From DATMNR01 sp963702765 (lineage in GTDB: Bacteria; Chloroflexota; Ktedonobacteria; Ktedonobacterales; Ktedonobacteraceae): a DNA stretch of 64,000 bases. A program made the position numbers and the translations under genes. Under the pieces are notes generated by a model. The model saw nothing but the letters and a program-made list of their open reading frames with translations, had not been told where the DNA came from and did not search any database. Shown here in pieces: positions 26,295 to 34,755 of the stretch. The DNA is taken from positions 1 through 64,000 of the forward strand of contig CAVPEB010000043.1 of assembly GCA_963702765.1 (NCBI GenBank). The letters are read 5' to 3'. Each line of letters opens with the position of its first letter. The stretch's first letter is position 1.

Positions 26295-26531
26295 TTATTG
26301 CCTTGAAGAAGAGGAAGTGTATAAACTTTTGTGAAAGCCATTAGGCTCTATAAGAGTCAACATGATGCTTAATTGATCTTCACCCTCTCTCGTTTTTTGG
26401 ATTTTCAACTCCGCAACTTTAGTAGTTTGAGTCAAGAATGTATATTTCTGCAAACGTAGAATGAAGGATCCCCATAACAATCCAAGCAATACACTCAATA
26501 AAAGTGTCGCAAAAAATGTAATTATCAACAC
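26295..26531 (-). CDS. Small single-pass membrane protein, uncertain
   Basis: A 78-residue frame starting with a transmembrane helix (LIITFFATLLLSVLLGLLWGSFIL) and a hydrophilic remainder (KVAELKIQKTREGEDQLSIMLTLIEPNG). No family is recognised. It may be a real small protein, but there is no supporting context. The following 26532-27025 is AT-rich and holds no gene; it presumably includes the kinase promoter. Confidence 0.35.
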   Translation of the reverse strand: MLIITFFATLLLSVLLGLLWGSFILRLQKYTFLTQTTKVAELKIQKTREGEDQLSIMLTLIEPNGFHKSLYTSSSSRQ

Positions 26532-27025
26532 CCTGATGAGTGTCCTCCACTTTAGAGGTTTTTGATTAGCATAAAATTGCTCCCTCTATGGAAGTGTCGA
26601 TTTCCAATTGAAACCATAATCAGCGAATTGCCTGATCTCACCGCGGTAACCTCGATTTTTTGCAATTTGAATGGGAGTAAGTGGAATCTCATCATCAAAA
26701 TCATCAAAAGCTTTATTCATCATGCTGCGTCTTTCTATCATAAGGTCATCCTGGGAGTTACGCCTTTATAATAGTATGACGCAATTCCCAGAAGGATTTA
26801 AAAATTGAGATCGGATAAAATGAGCATGCTCATTTTCATTTCATTTACATAAAATAAGCGCAATTGTAAGCATGATGAATATTGCATCACCAGTTCATAT
26901 GCCTGTTATATAACATTTCTGTACTATTTTCTACTACCACTTAACTTTTATATGTTATAATTTACTTTCGGATAAATGATGGTAATACTTTGTGTGCCTA
27001 TTCCAGATTAAGAGAGGAGAATCAC

Positions 27026-29128
27026 GTGCTATCCCCAGGTCAGAGACTGAGTCATTTTTATCTTGTGCGATTGATCGAAAAGGGTGGCATGGGCGAGGTC
27101 TACCTGGCGAAAGATAACAACTTGAATCGTCAAGTAGCGATCAAAGTAATTGGTACAGTAATCACCTCCTCTACCGACACAGATGCAATGGATGAGGCTG
27201 TACGCCTCTTTCAAACCGAGGCTAAAGCTATTACTCTGCTTGAGCACCCACACATATTGCCTTTACTTGATTATGGGGAGGAGAACATCAAGGGTACCCT
27301 CTACACATTTATGGTTATGCCATATCGCCAGGAAGGTTCTCTAGCTAGCTTGCTGCGACGCAACCGCGAATCAAGGCAACTTTCATTGCCCGAGGTAACG
27401 CATTTTTTACAGCAAGCCGCCAGTGCTTTACAGTATGCACATGATCACGGAATTATTCACCGTGACATAAAGCCCTCCAATTTTCTTCTTTTTGGTGGTA
27501 AAAAGTATCATGGACTCCCAGATTTACAATTAGCTGATTTTGGGGTTGCCAAATTTATGAATGTGATCTCTACACCAAGTACAGCCATTCGAGGCACTCC
27601 TTTGTATATGGCGCCTGAAATGTGGCGAGGTGAAGTTGTTCCTGCCAGTGATCAATACGCGTTGGCGATCATGATCTATGAACTGCTAGCCGGTCGTCCT
27701 CCGTTTCAAGGTAACACTCAACAGCAGATCATGTATCAGCATTTGTATGTCCAACCACAACCGTTAAGCAACTTCAATAAGCGCGTTCCTATGGAACTCG
27801 AAATTGTGTTGATGCGGGCGCTTTTAAAAAATCCCGAAGATCGCTATGCTTCTGTTTCTGCATTTGCGAAGGCATTTAAACATGCCTCACTTAATGGGCG
27901 CAACATTCACATCACCGTTGCCATTAGTCTAGATGAGGCACGTATGGGATCGCCAAAAGTTGTTACACTTCCGAGCGGAAGAAGGGTCACGGTCGTTGTA
28001 CCGCGAGGCGCCTACAACGGCCAGGTACTTCGTATCGAGAATCAGGGCGAACATAGTACATTGAGTGGCCCGGTAGGAGCACTCATCGTGAAAATTGAAA
28101 TTCGGAAAGATGTAGAAAGTGTTTCGCTCGCTCATACTAATGTATTAGATAGAACCATTCCCGCGTCTCATGTTTCCGACAGGGAATCAGAGGACCCTAA
28201 CCAATCTCGCTCTAAAATTCCATTCCTGTTACTTTTCTTCTCAGGAATTTTAGCTATCGTAATTGTCGCCGGTGTACTGGTATATACTTCCCGCTCAAAT
28301 TCAACAAAAGGCAATATACCTCCTCAACAAAATAACACAGTCGCCAGCCTGCATAGTGTCACAGCAACTCCTGATCTTAATGCTACCGCAACGGATCAAG
28401 CCAATCAATCGGCTACCGCCAGCGCAACGTCAGCTACTGCCACAGCTGTTTCAGCAGCTGCCACTGCTACGGCTGTCTCAGCAAGTGCTACCGCTACGGC
28501 TATTTCTTCCCAGGCAACTGCTACAGTAGTAGCTGCGACGGCTACCGTCACAGCCTACACAAATATAATGACTGCCGGAACACAAGCATTGATTGATCCA
28601 TTACAAGATAATAGCCGGAATAATAACTGGGATATAACGACCCTGGCCGGAGGAGGTGGCTGCGTCTTCACGAACGGCGCCTATCATTCTAGTATGCCAC
28701 AACAAGGCCCCTTTTCATTATGCTTTGCACAGTCTACAAATTTCGCGAACTTTACCTACCAGGTCAGCATGCAATTCATCCAGGGAAATGTAGGAGGCAT
28801 GATCTTCAGAGCCAATGATACCAATGGAAACTTTTATTATTTCCATATAAACAGCAATGGCACATACGGCCTGGATATTTATAGTGGGAATCTTCCAACC
28901 AAAACATTGAGCCAGGGGCCTACTTCCGCCATTTATACTGCTTCTGGTCGAACGAACATCCTCGGGGTTAAGGCAAATGGGAATAAGATTGATCTCTATA
29001 TCAATAGGCAGTTCATAACAACTGTCACTGATAGCACGTATAGTTCAGGGCAAATTGGTGTTGTAGCTGATGCCATCAATGCACCAACCGAGGTAGCGTT
29101 TAGCAACGCGCAAGTCTATACCCAATAA
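27026..29128 (+). CDS. Ser/Thr protein kinase with DnaJ_C-like domain and extracellular lectin-like domain
   Basis: A 700-residue membrane kinase. GTG 27026 after GAGAGGAGAATCAC is preferred over an upstream TTG. Order: kinase domain (about 1-275) with GGMGEVYLAKD, VAIKV, catalytic HGIIHRDIKPSNFLL, ADFGVAKF and GTPLYMAPE; then a segment (about 290-370) with SLDEARMGSPKVVTLPSG, VVVPRGAYNGQVLRIENQG and GALIVKIEI, which matches the C-terminal substrate-binding domain of DnaJ/Hsp40; a transmembrane helix (IPFLLLFFSGILAIVIVAGVL, about 395-420); an Ala/Thr repeat linker (ATATAVS units, about 455-515); and an outer domain of about 185 residues resembling DUF1080/concanavalin-like folds. It should sense an outside ligand and phosphorylate cytoplasmic proteins. 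Confidence 0.88.
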   Translation: MLSPGQRLSHFYLVRLIEKGGMGEVYLAKDNNLNRQVAIKVIGTVITSSTDTDAMDEAVRLFQTEAKAITLLEHPHILPLLDYGEENIKGTLYTFMVMPYRQEGSLASLLRRNRESRQLSLPEVTHFLQQAASALQYAHDHGIIHRDIKPSNFLLFGGKKYHGLPDLQLADFGVAKFMNVISTPSTAIRGTPLYMAPEMWRGEVVPASDQYALAIMIYELLAGRPPFQGNTQQQIMYQHLYVQPQPLSNFNKRVPMELEIVLMRALLKNPEDRYASVSAFAKAFKHASLNGRNIHITVAISLDEARMGSPKVVTLPSGRRVTVVVPRGAYNGQVLRIENQGEHSTLSGPVGALIVKIEIRKDVESVSLAHTNVLDRTIPASHVSDRESEDPNQSRSKIPFLLLFFSGILAIVIVAGVLVYTSRSNSTKGNIPPQQNNTVASLHSVTATPDLNATATDQANQSATASATSATATAVSAAATATAVSASATATAISSQATATVVAATATVTAYTNIMTAGTQALIDPLQDNSRNNNWDITTLAGGGGCVFTNGAYHSSMPQQGPFSLCFAQSTNFANFTYQVSMQFIQGNVGGMIFRANDTNGNFYYFHINSNGTYGLDIYSGNLPTKTLSQGPTSAIYTASGRTNILGVKANGNKIDLYINRQFITTVTDSTYSSGQIGVVADAINAPTEVAFSNAQVYTQ

Positions 29129-29199
29129 GCGAATTGAGAATGAAGGTTATTTTGCGAATTGAAGCTCACGCTTCACAAGCATATGGATATGCATCTCTA

Positions 29200-30033
29200 T
29201 CATTCCTGACTTAAGAAATTGTTCAACGCTTGCATAAAATCATCAAATTTACTGCGGTGAATATTATGAGAAGCCCCATTGATCTGGACGGCACTGCTGT
29301 TTGCAGGTAAGTACTGTTTTGCCTGTTCCCAGGCAGCCTCATCCAGCGTCGTTCCCAGGGATGAATCAGCCCGCATCAAGAGGGTAGGCGCAGCGATATG
29401 TGCAAGCAACGGAAGGAGATCACCCTCTTCTCCTGCCTCGGAGAAGACACTGATAACCGCCTCTCGAGTCACTTTGTGCAGTGCCTCGATTTTTCCCTCA
29501 ACATCAACCTCGGTCCAACCCGGGTTATCGGCAGTAATTTCTACTCGTAATTCATCAGTGGGGCGACCAATATCCTTTGCGTAGAAAAGAGCTCGTTCTT
29601 CTGAGCCACTGAGACCAAAGTTATATGCCGGATCCTCAAGAATGACATGCGAGAAAGATGGTGCAGGCCCCTGAGATTCAGCTCCGCTCGCCAGTACCAT
29701 TGCCGTCGCTCCTCCCCACGAGTGCCCCATCAACAAAGGGCGTTCCAAACCCAGAATATCTATAAATGCAGCCGCGTCATCAGCAGTATGACGGAGACTA
29801 TAGGCTCCTTTCGAGGGTTTGATGCTATCGCCATGCCCGCGCATATCTAAAGCATACACCCGGTAGCGGTTTGCCAACGCGGGTCCTACACGCACCCAGC
29901 TTTGCGCAGAACTTGTAACACCGTGTAACAAGAGCGCACAGGGAAGTTCGCTCTGTTCTGCCCCCCAGCTCAGATAATGAAAGCGTCCAGCAGGTAAGTC
30001 AATCATATGAGATTGAGCGCTCGTATCAACCAT
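29200..30033 (-). CDS. Alpha/beta hydrolase
   Basis: A 277-residue alpha/beta hydrolase-fold enzyme. Visible: oxyanion region LLHGVTSSAQSW (about 35-46), GHGDSIKP (about 71-78), nucleophile elbow LMGHSWGGATA with Ser (about 100-110) and a C-terminal His in INGASHNIHRSKF. A catalytic acid is likely in LLMRADSSLGTT. It belongs to the esterase/epoxide-hydrolase/haloperoxidase-like group; the substrate is unknown. RBS AAAGGAGTG lies upstream of the ATG. It is divergent from the P450 gene that starts 217 bases further on. Confidence 0.88.
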   Translation of the reverse strand: MVDTSAQSHMIDLPAGRFHYLSWGAEQSELPCALLLHGVTSSAQSWVRVGPALANRYRVYALDMRGHGDSIKPSKGAYSLRHTADDAAAFIDILGLERPLLMGHSWGGATAMVLASGAESQGPAPSFSHVILEDPAYNFGLSGSEERALFYAKDIGRPTDELRVEITADNPGWTEVDVEGKIEALHKVTREAVISVFSEAGEEGDLLPLLAHIAAPTLLMRADSSLGTTLDEAAWEQAKQYLPANSSAVQINGASHNIHRSKFDDFMQALNNFLSQE

Positions 30034-30249
30034 AACTTTTGCTTCACTCCTTTCGAAAGATGCTGAGATAATTCATCTTTATTATGCCACAGGATTACCA
30101 CCCGCACTGTGAAAAGCCGACGTTAGAAATGCCCCAAATCTCTCGATATTCACCTTTACATTCATAGAGGCGCATGGTATGTTGAAAATGGAAAGTAAAG
30201 ACAACAATCCTATACAGCAACTAAGCAGATGAAATGAAAGGTTTGATAC

Positions 30250-31416
30250 ATGCAACGACGATCGTTCGCTCTCTTTGGTACCTATGCACTCGAAGAAATT
30301 CCTCAAACGTTCGCATGGTTTGAAGAGATGCGCGAACAGAATCCAGTATTCAAAGATGAAAGAACGCGTATATGGCAGGTTTTCCGTTATGAGGATGTGC
30401 TATCGATCTTAACCGATTACTCTCGTTTCTCTTCGCAAGCATATGAACTCACGGGTGGTTTCTTAAGCAATTCGCTGATCGCAAAAGACCCACCAGACCA
30501 CCGCAAATTGCGGAATCTGGTCAACCAGGCATTTACTCCAAGAGCCGTTGCCCATCTTTCAGATCGCGTTACCCAGATCACACAAGAGCTACTGGATGAA
30601 GTGCGACACAAAGGTGCAATGGATATAGTTTCAGACATCGCTTTTCCGCTTCCAGCCAAAGTCATTGCAGAGTTGCTAGGCGTGCCAGGGGAAGATTGGA
30701 ACATCTTTCAACGCTGGGCGCGCGTAGATGCTTCGGATGCCGCTAGCAGGAGAGAGTCTGGTCAATCGATGCAAGAGGAAATGTTTAACTATTTCACCAA
30801 CTTGCTGGAGGAGCGACGTCGTTCACCTCGTGAAGATCTGATAAGTTCATTAAGCGTAGCTGAAGTCGATGGCGAACGATTGAGCGGACCAGAGTTGCTC
30901 AGTTTTTGTACATTGCTCCTGGCTGCTGGTCAAGAGACGACCAAAAATCTGATTACCAATGCCATCGTATGTTTGACTGATCATCGTGAATCAATGGAAC
31001 GACTGATTAACGAGCCGGCTTTGATGCCAACAGCTATTGAAGAGATATTACGCTTTTTACCGCCAGTCTGGTTTCTTTTCCGCCAGACAAAAGCAGATGT
31101 TGAACTGGCGGGACAGCACATTCCAGCCAACCAGGTAGTGCTGGCATGGACAGCATCAGCCAACCGCGATCCAGCACGCTTTCCAGATCCAGATCGTTTT
31201 GATATTGAGCGCGAGCCAAATCGCCACCTGGCCTTCGGTCATGGCATTCACTTCTGTGTAGGCGCACCCCTCGCGCGTTTAGAGGCTAAAATCGCGTTGC
31301 CAATGATGCTGCAACAGCTCAAAAACCTGCAACGCGTTGAAGGAGTTCCGATCACAGTTCGTGCGGGCATTGTTTTTGTGATCGGGTCGCTACCCGTCAC
31401 CTTCCAGCCGTATTAA
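30250..31416 (+). CDS. Cytochrome P450 (class I bacterial type)
   Basis: A 388-residue bacterial P450. I-helix oxygen-binding segment LLLAAGQETTKNLI (about 218-231), ExxR in EEILRFLPP, and the heme Cys loop LAFGHGIHFCVGAPLARLE (about 335-353). The N-terminal SNSLIAKDPPDHRKLRNLVNQAFTPR is typical of CYP105/107-like soluble enzymes. It needs a ferredoxin and reductase, not present nearby. It is followed after 55 bases by a small conserved gene, which is probably co-transcribed. Confidence 0.92.
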   Translation: MQRRSFALFGTYALEEIPQTFAWFEEMREQNPVFKDERTRIWQVFRYEDVLSILTDYSRFSSQAYELTGGFLSNSLIAKDPPDHRKLRNLVNQAFTPRAVAHLSDRVTQITQELLDEVRHKGAMDIVSDIAFPLPAKVIAELLGVPGEDWNIFQRWARVDASDAASRRESGQSMQEEMFNYFTNLLEERRRSPREDLISSLSVAEVDGERLSGPELLSFCTLLLAAGQETTKNLITNAIVCLTDHRESMERLINEPALMPTAIEEILRFLPPVWFLFRQTKADVELAGQHIPANQVVLAWTASANRDPARFPDPDRFDIEREPNRHLAFGHGIHFCVGAPLARLEAKIALPMMLQQLKNLQRVEGVPITVRAGIVFVIGSLPVTFQPY

Positions 31417-31471
31417 GCGATGACCAATAATTGTGAGATTGGCAACAGGATGTAAGTAACAGGAGGGTCCT

Positions 31472-31708
31472 ATGGCAACTGATAAAAGTGTTCCGAGCTT
31501 TGCTCGAGATATCCTGCCTTTGTTTCGTGAGAACGATAGAGATGCAATGAAATTCGCCTTTGACCTTTGGGACTACAATGATGTCCGTACGCATGCACAG
31601 GACATCCTCGAACGTCTGGGAGATGGCTCAATGCCTTGCGATGGCGAGTGGCCTGAGGAGCAGATCACTAAATTTGAGCGATGGATCGAAGTAGGAATGC
31701 CAGCGTAG
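31472..31708 (+). CDS. Small conserved-looking protein downstream of P450
   Basis: A 78-residue protein MATDKSVPSFARDILPLFRENDRDAMKFAFDLWDY...DGSMPCDGEWPEEQITKFERWIEVGMPA. The strong ribosome site (AGGAGGGTCCT) and ordered pattern of acidic, aromatic and Pro-Cys residues argue for a real gene. The core DILPLFRxxDR...MPCDGxWP...FxRWIxxGMPA looks like a conserved small family, with one Cys and no CxxCH heme motif. Function unknown; its position suggests a link to the P450. Confidence 0.7.
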   Translation: MATDKSVPSFARDILPLFRENDRDAMKFAFDLWDYNDVRTHAQDILERLGDGSMPCDGEWPEEQITKFERWIEVGMPA

Positions 31709-32012
31709 AGCTTGTGCCGTTTCACAGCGCTTTCTATTCCATATATTTCCGCTATTTATCTAATTTTTATCAGTTATCGAATATACCGCTCACATACCGC
31801 TCAAAATGCGCGGTAATTTTTCGGCAGAAATATTGCGTCTGTTGTTTACATGCTGTTTTTGGATATCAGAGGCGATTACTTAAGCGTCCATGTCTGGTAT
31901 TGTTGGTTGACAAATAAAACGGCTCTCGGACCCGTTTGCTTGAGGCCGGTTATTATAAAGGTCACACACGAATTATAGACAAAAATCTTACTAGCCTGTC
32001 GATGGCCCGCGC
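31709..32012. other. Intergenic region
   Basis: No gene is seen. It contains a direct repeat ATACCGCTCAC-ATACCGCTCA (about 31784-31804) and AT-rich sequence; possibly transcription ends for the convergent genes on both sides. Confidence 0.35.
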
Positions 32013-32783
32013 CTAAAATGGAATGCGCTCTTGCGAGATAATTTGATATCCGTGATCATTTGCCCAGATGTTGAGTCCTTGCCAAAGACGCTCACATAAT
32101 GTCCCTAACTGCTGCCCATCACGTAAGTCTCCAGTAAGGATGATCTGTCCCAGTTCGCGAAACCCACCAGGCAGGTCCGCCAAGGCCATTGCTTCCAAGA
32201 TGACACGCGTTCCCGTTGTATAGCACTGCCGATTTGCTAACCCAACTACCATGGCAACAGCCTGGACAAGCTTCAGCACGAGCGTGGGGAGCGCAGTTGG
32301 GATTACTAATACCTGGGCATTGCGGATTTTGCCGATACATTCGAACACGTCATCCACCAGCAGGTTTTCGATGGCCTCTTTAAACAACGCTTCGGGACTG
32401 GTCTGTGCGATCATGTGGATTTCTGCAAAAAAGTGTTCGGGATCGTCGAGAGGAAGAACTGTTTGGAACGAACTGTGGGTTAGTGGCCATCGACCATCGA
32501 CTTGTGCTGCCAGTTCACGCAGCGTCTGCTTGCCATAGAGATCTACTTCTGCCTTCCACTTTGCTGTACACCATTCATAGCGCTGCTCATAATGGTCGGT
32601 CCGCATCACCGCAAACAGTTCAATATCAGAATAGGGTCCATCATCCTCTCGCGCTAGCGAACCATAAAGACCAATCGCAATCAACTCCGAATGAAAACGC
32701 TCCTTCACCCGTTTAGCAATCTCGTGGGCAATGGCCAGCCGTTGTGCATGTGGCAGTGGCTTGGGTCCCCAGGAAAGCGTCAT
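32013..32783 (-). CDS. Aminoglycoside 4'-O-nucleotidyltransferase-like protein
   Basis: A 256-residue nucleotidyltransferase strikingly like the kanamycin nucleotidyltransferase ANT(4')-I (253 residues), which adenylylates the 4'-OH of aminoglycosides. The active-site motif GLYGSLAREDDGPYSDIELF carries the metal-binding Asp53 and Glu55 of SDIE; WKAEVDLYG gives a third acidic residue; LLVDDVFECIGKIRN carries Glu148, equal to the proposed catalytic base Glu145; CYTTGTRVILEA, DLPGGF and the final HGYQIISQERIPF match the C-terminal domain end to end. ATG 32783 (GGAGGAAA 6 bases upstream) agrees with the ANT start. No mobile gene is attached, so it looks like a resident gene. Its drug range is unknown. 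Confidence 0.88.
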   Translation of the reverse strand: MTLSWGPKPLPHAQRLAIAHEIAKRVKERFHSELIAIGLYGSLAREDDGPYSDIELFAVMRTDHYEQRYEWCTAKWKAEVDLYGKQTLRELAAQVDGRWPLTHSSFQTVLPLDDPEHFFAEIHMIAQTSPEALFKEAIENLLVDDVFECIGKIRNAQVLVIPTALPTLVLKLVQAVAMVVGLANRQCYTTGTRVILEAMALADLPGGFRELGQIILTGDLRDGQQLGTLCERLWQGLNIWANDHGYQIISQERIPF

Positions 32784-32997
32784 GTTTTCCTCCGCGCGTT
32801 CGGCAAGCAATGTAATAGGCTTGTTGCCTTCCTGATCCATGATCAGATCTTGAACAACCGATTCATAAAGGAGTCCTTCTGAAACACCTATCTTTTAGGC
32901 ATAATCCAACTTTCTTTTGAAATATTCTCAACATTGGTTAGCGAAGAATAGCTCGTGAGCGAGCACAGGAGTTATTAGAACTCCTTTCTGATAGACA

Positions 32998-34362
32998 CTA
33001 CCTCCTCTTCACCAAAACCTTCACCTCACCCATAGGTCTTAACGTCAGGTGATGAATCGGATCGGGGACGACGGTTTGACCAGGGACAAGTGAGAAGCTG
33101 ACGCGTTGAGCAAGCGTGGCAAGTAACAAATGACCCTCCATCATCGCGAAGTACATTCCGATACAGATACGCGGGCCTGCGCCAAATGGCACGAAAGCAT
33201 AGCGGGGAAGCTGCTTCTCTCGTTCTGGGATGAAGCGCTCGGGATCAAATTTCTCGGGTTCCGGGAAGTATTCCTCTCGACGATGCAGAGTATATGGAGC
33301 ATAAAGTACAACCATATCTTTGGGGACACGGTAGCCATCAATCTCGACATCCCGCAATGCTCGCCTTGACAACAGGTATGCAGGTGGGTAGAGACGCATG
33401 GCTTCTTTGAAAACTTGCAGGCAGTATGGCAAATGTGCCAGGTCGTCATAGGTTGGAGTTCGACCCTGCAAGACGCTATCGACTTCCTCTTGTACCTTCT
33501 GATAGATCTCAGGATGTTGGCAAAGCAGATACCACGCCCAACTAAGAGAGGTAGCGGTTGTTTCATGCCCCGCGCCAAAGAGCGTCAGACACTCGGACAT
33601 CAACTGCTCATCACTCATTGGTTTACCATCTTCATCTTTGGCTTGTAGCAGGATTGAGAGAAAATCATTACGTTCTCTCGGATTACCGCGTCTCTCATCA
33701 ATAAAGCGCTGAATAGAGTTGCGTAACACCTGCACAGCTTTGTGAGTGCGAAGATTACGCGGCAGTGGCCAACTGTATGGCGGTGGGAAGAGCACCGAGG
33801 TTGCATGCGCAATATATGCAAGAGTAACCGTCATAGCTACGCCAAGTTCGTCTGTTTCGGTGAAAACATCGGCATCAAAAAGAGCTTTGCCGATAATACT
33901 CATTGTAAGGTTGGTCATGTGCTGGTTGATATCGATAACGCTATTATCGGGCCATGTTTGCTGAATTTGCTCGCCGTAATATCCCATAGTCTCGGCATAG
34001 CTGACTATGTGGCGTGGCTGGAAAGGTGGGGACATGATCTTGCGTTGGTGACGGTGGAAATCACCTTCGCTACTGAAGATGCCATCACCGATTACGGGAC
34101 GAAAGGTATTATGCACTGCCAGACCTTTGTCAAAGTCATAGGCATGTTGAACGAGAATGCTATGGACATGCTCCGGTTTATTGAATAGAATGATGGGGAA
34201 TGGTCCGAAATTCATACCACAGACATCGCCTTCGCGCGCTAAACGTCGTAAAAGGTCCAAACGATCTTTACGAAATTCAAGCAAGTTGCCGACAAACGGG
34301 TAACCGTGGATGAAATGAAACGTTCTGGTGGTATCTGTCTTTGTTTTGACTTGTGTTGCCAT
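32998..34362 (-). CDS. Cytochrome P450 (CYP102/110-like)
   Basis: A 454-residue P450 with eukaryote-like architecture: N-terminal YPFVGNLLEFRKDRLDLLRRLAREGDVCGMNFGPFPIILFNKPEHV, C-helix EGDFHRHQRKIMSPPF, I-helix TLFGAGHETTATSLSW, ExxR in EAMRLYPPAYLLSR and heme loop YAFVPFGAGPRICIGMYFAMMEG. No transmembrane anchor or fused reductase is seen. Similar bacterial enzymes oxidise fatty acids or terpenes. It is divergent from the next P450 across a 390-base gap. Confidence 0.92.
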   Translation of the reverse strand: MATQVKTKTDTTRTFHFIHGYPFVGNLLEFRKDRLDLLRRLAREGDVCGMNFGPFPIILFNKPEHVHSILVQHAYDFDKGLAVHNTFRPVIGDGIFSSEGDFHRHQRKIMSPPFQPRHIVSYAETMGYYGEQIQQTWPDNSVIDINQHMTNLTMSIIGKALFDADVFTETDELGVAMTVTLAYIAHATSVLFPPPYSWPLPRNLRTHKAVQVLRNSIQRFIDERRGNPRERNDFLSILLQAKDEDGKPMSDEQLMSECLTLFGAGHETTATSLSWAWYLLCQHPEIYQKVQEEVDSVLQGRTPTYDDLAHLPYCLQVFKEAMRLYPPAYLLSRRALRDVEIDGYRVPKDMVVLYAPYTLHRREEYFPEPEKFDPERFIPEREKQLPRYAFVPFGAGPRICIGMYFAMMEGHLLLATLAQRVSFSLVPGQTVVPDPIHHLTLRPMGEVKVLVKRR

Positions 34363-34470
34363 GATATGTTCCTTAGTTAGTCTGGCGGCTAGTTGATCTA
34401 AATGTTTCTCTTGCTGTTATAGACGTTAGAAATCTATGTTTTGATGTAACTCTTCAGTTCCTTTTTTATC

Positions 34471-34560
34471 TTTCGCCGCCTGCGGCGGCGAAAGGAGAGA
34501 AGTGAGCGGGGACACCCCACACCCCGCTAAGGGGCCTTGCTGGCCCCTTGGAACCCCTTG
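34471..34560. repeat. Two-hairpin GGGGACACCCC repeat, copy 1
   Basis: In the gap between divergent P450 genes: a hairpin TTTCGCCGCC-TGC-GGCGGCGAAA (34471-34493), then CGGGGACACCCCACACCCCG and a second hairpin AAGGGGCC...GGCCCCTT. A related module lies at 63541-63625. GC content is much higher than the AT-rich surroundings. The rest of 34363-34755 is AT-rich and should hold the promoters of both genes. Confidence 0.65.
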
Positions 34561-34755
34561 CAAAATTGTTACCCTTTTCTTCTAAAAAATGTTCCTACTC
34601 TAGTATTATACAGCGTTCAAAACCCATCCCCTTGTACATCGAAGCCTCTATCATTGAATGCTGTCAAATAACCTGTTGCTTATCTCACCATTTCTGCCCT
34701 ATGATACATAATAGCAAACTTTGACACGATCTAGCACTAGAGGAATGAGAACTTT

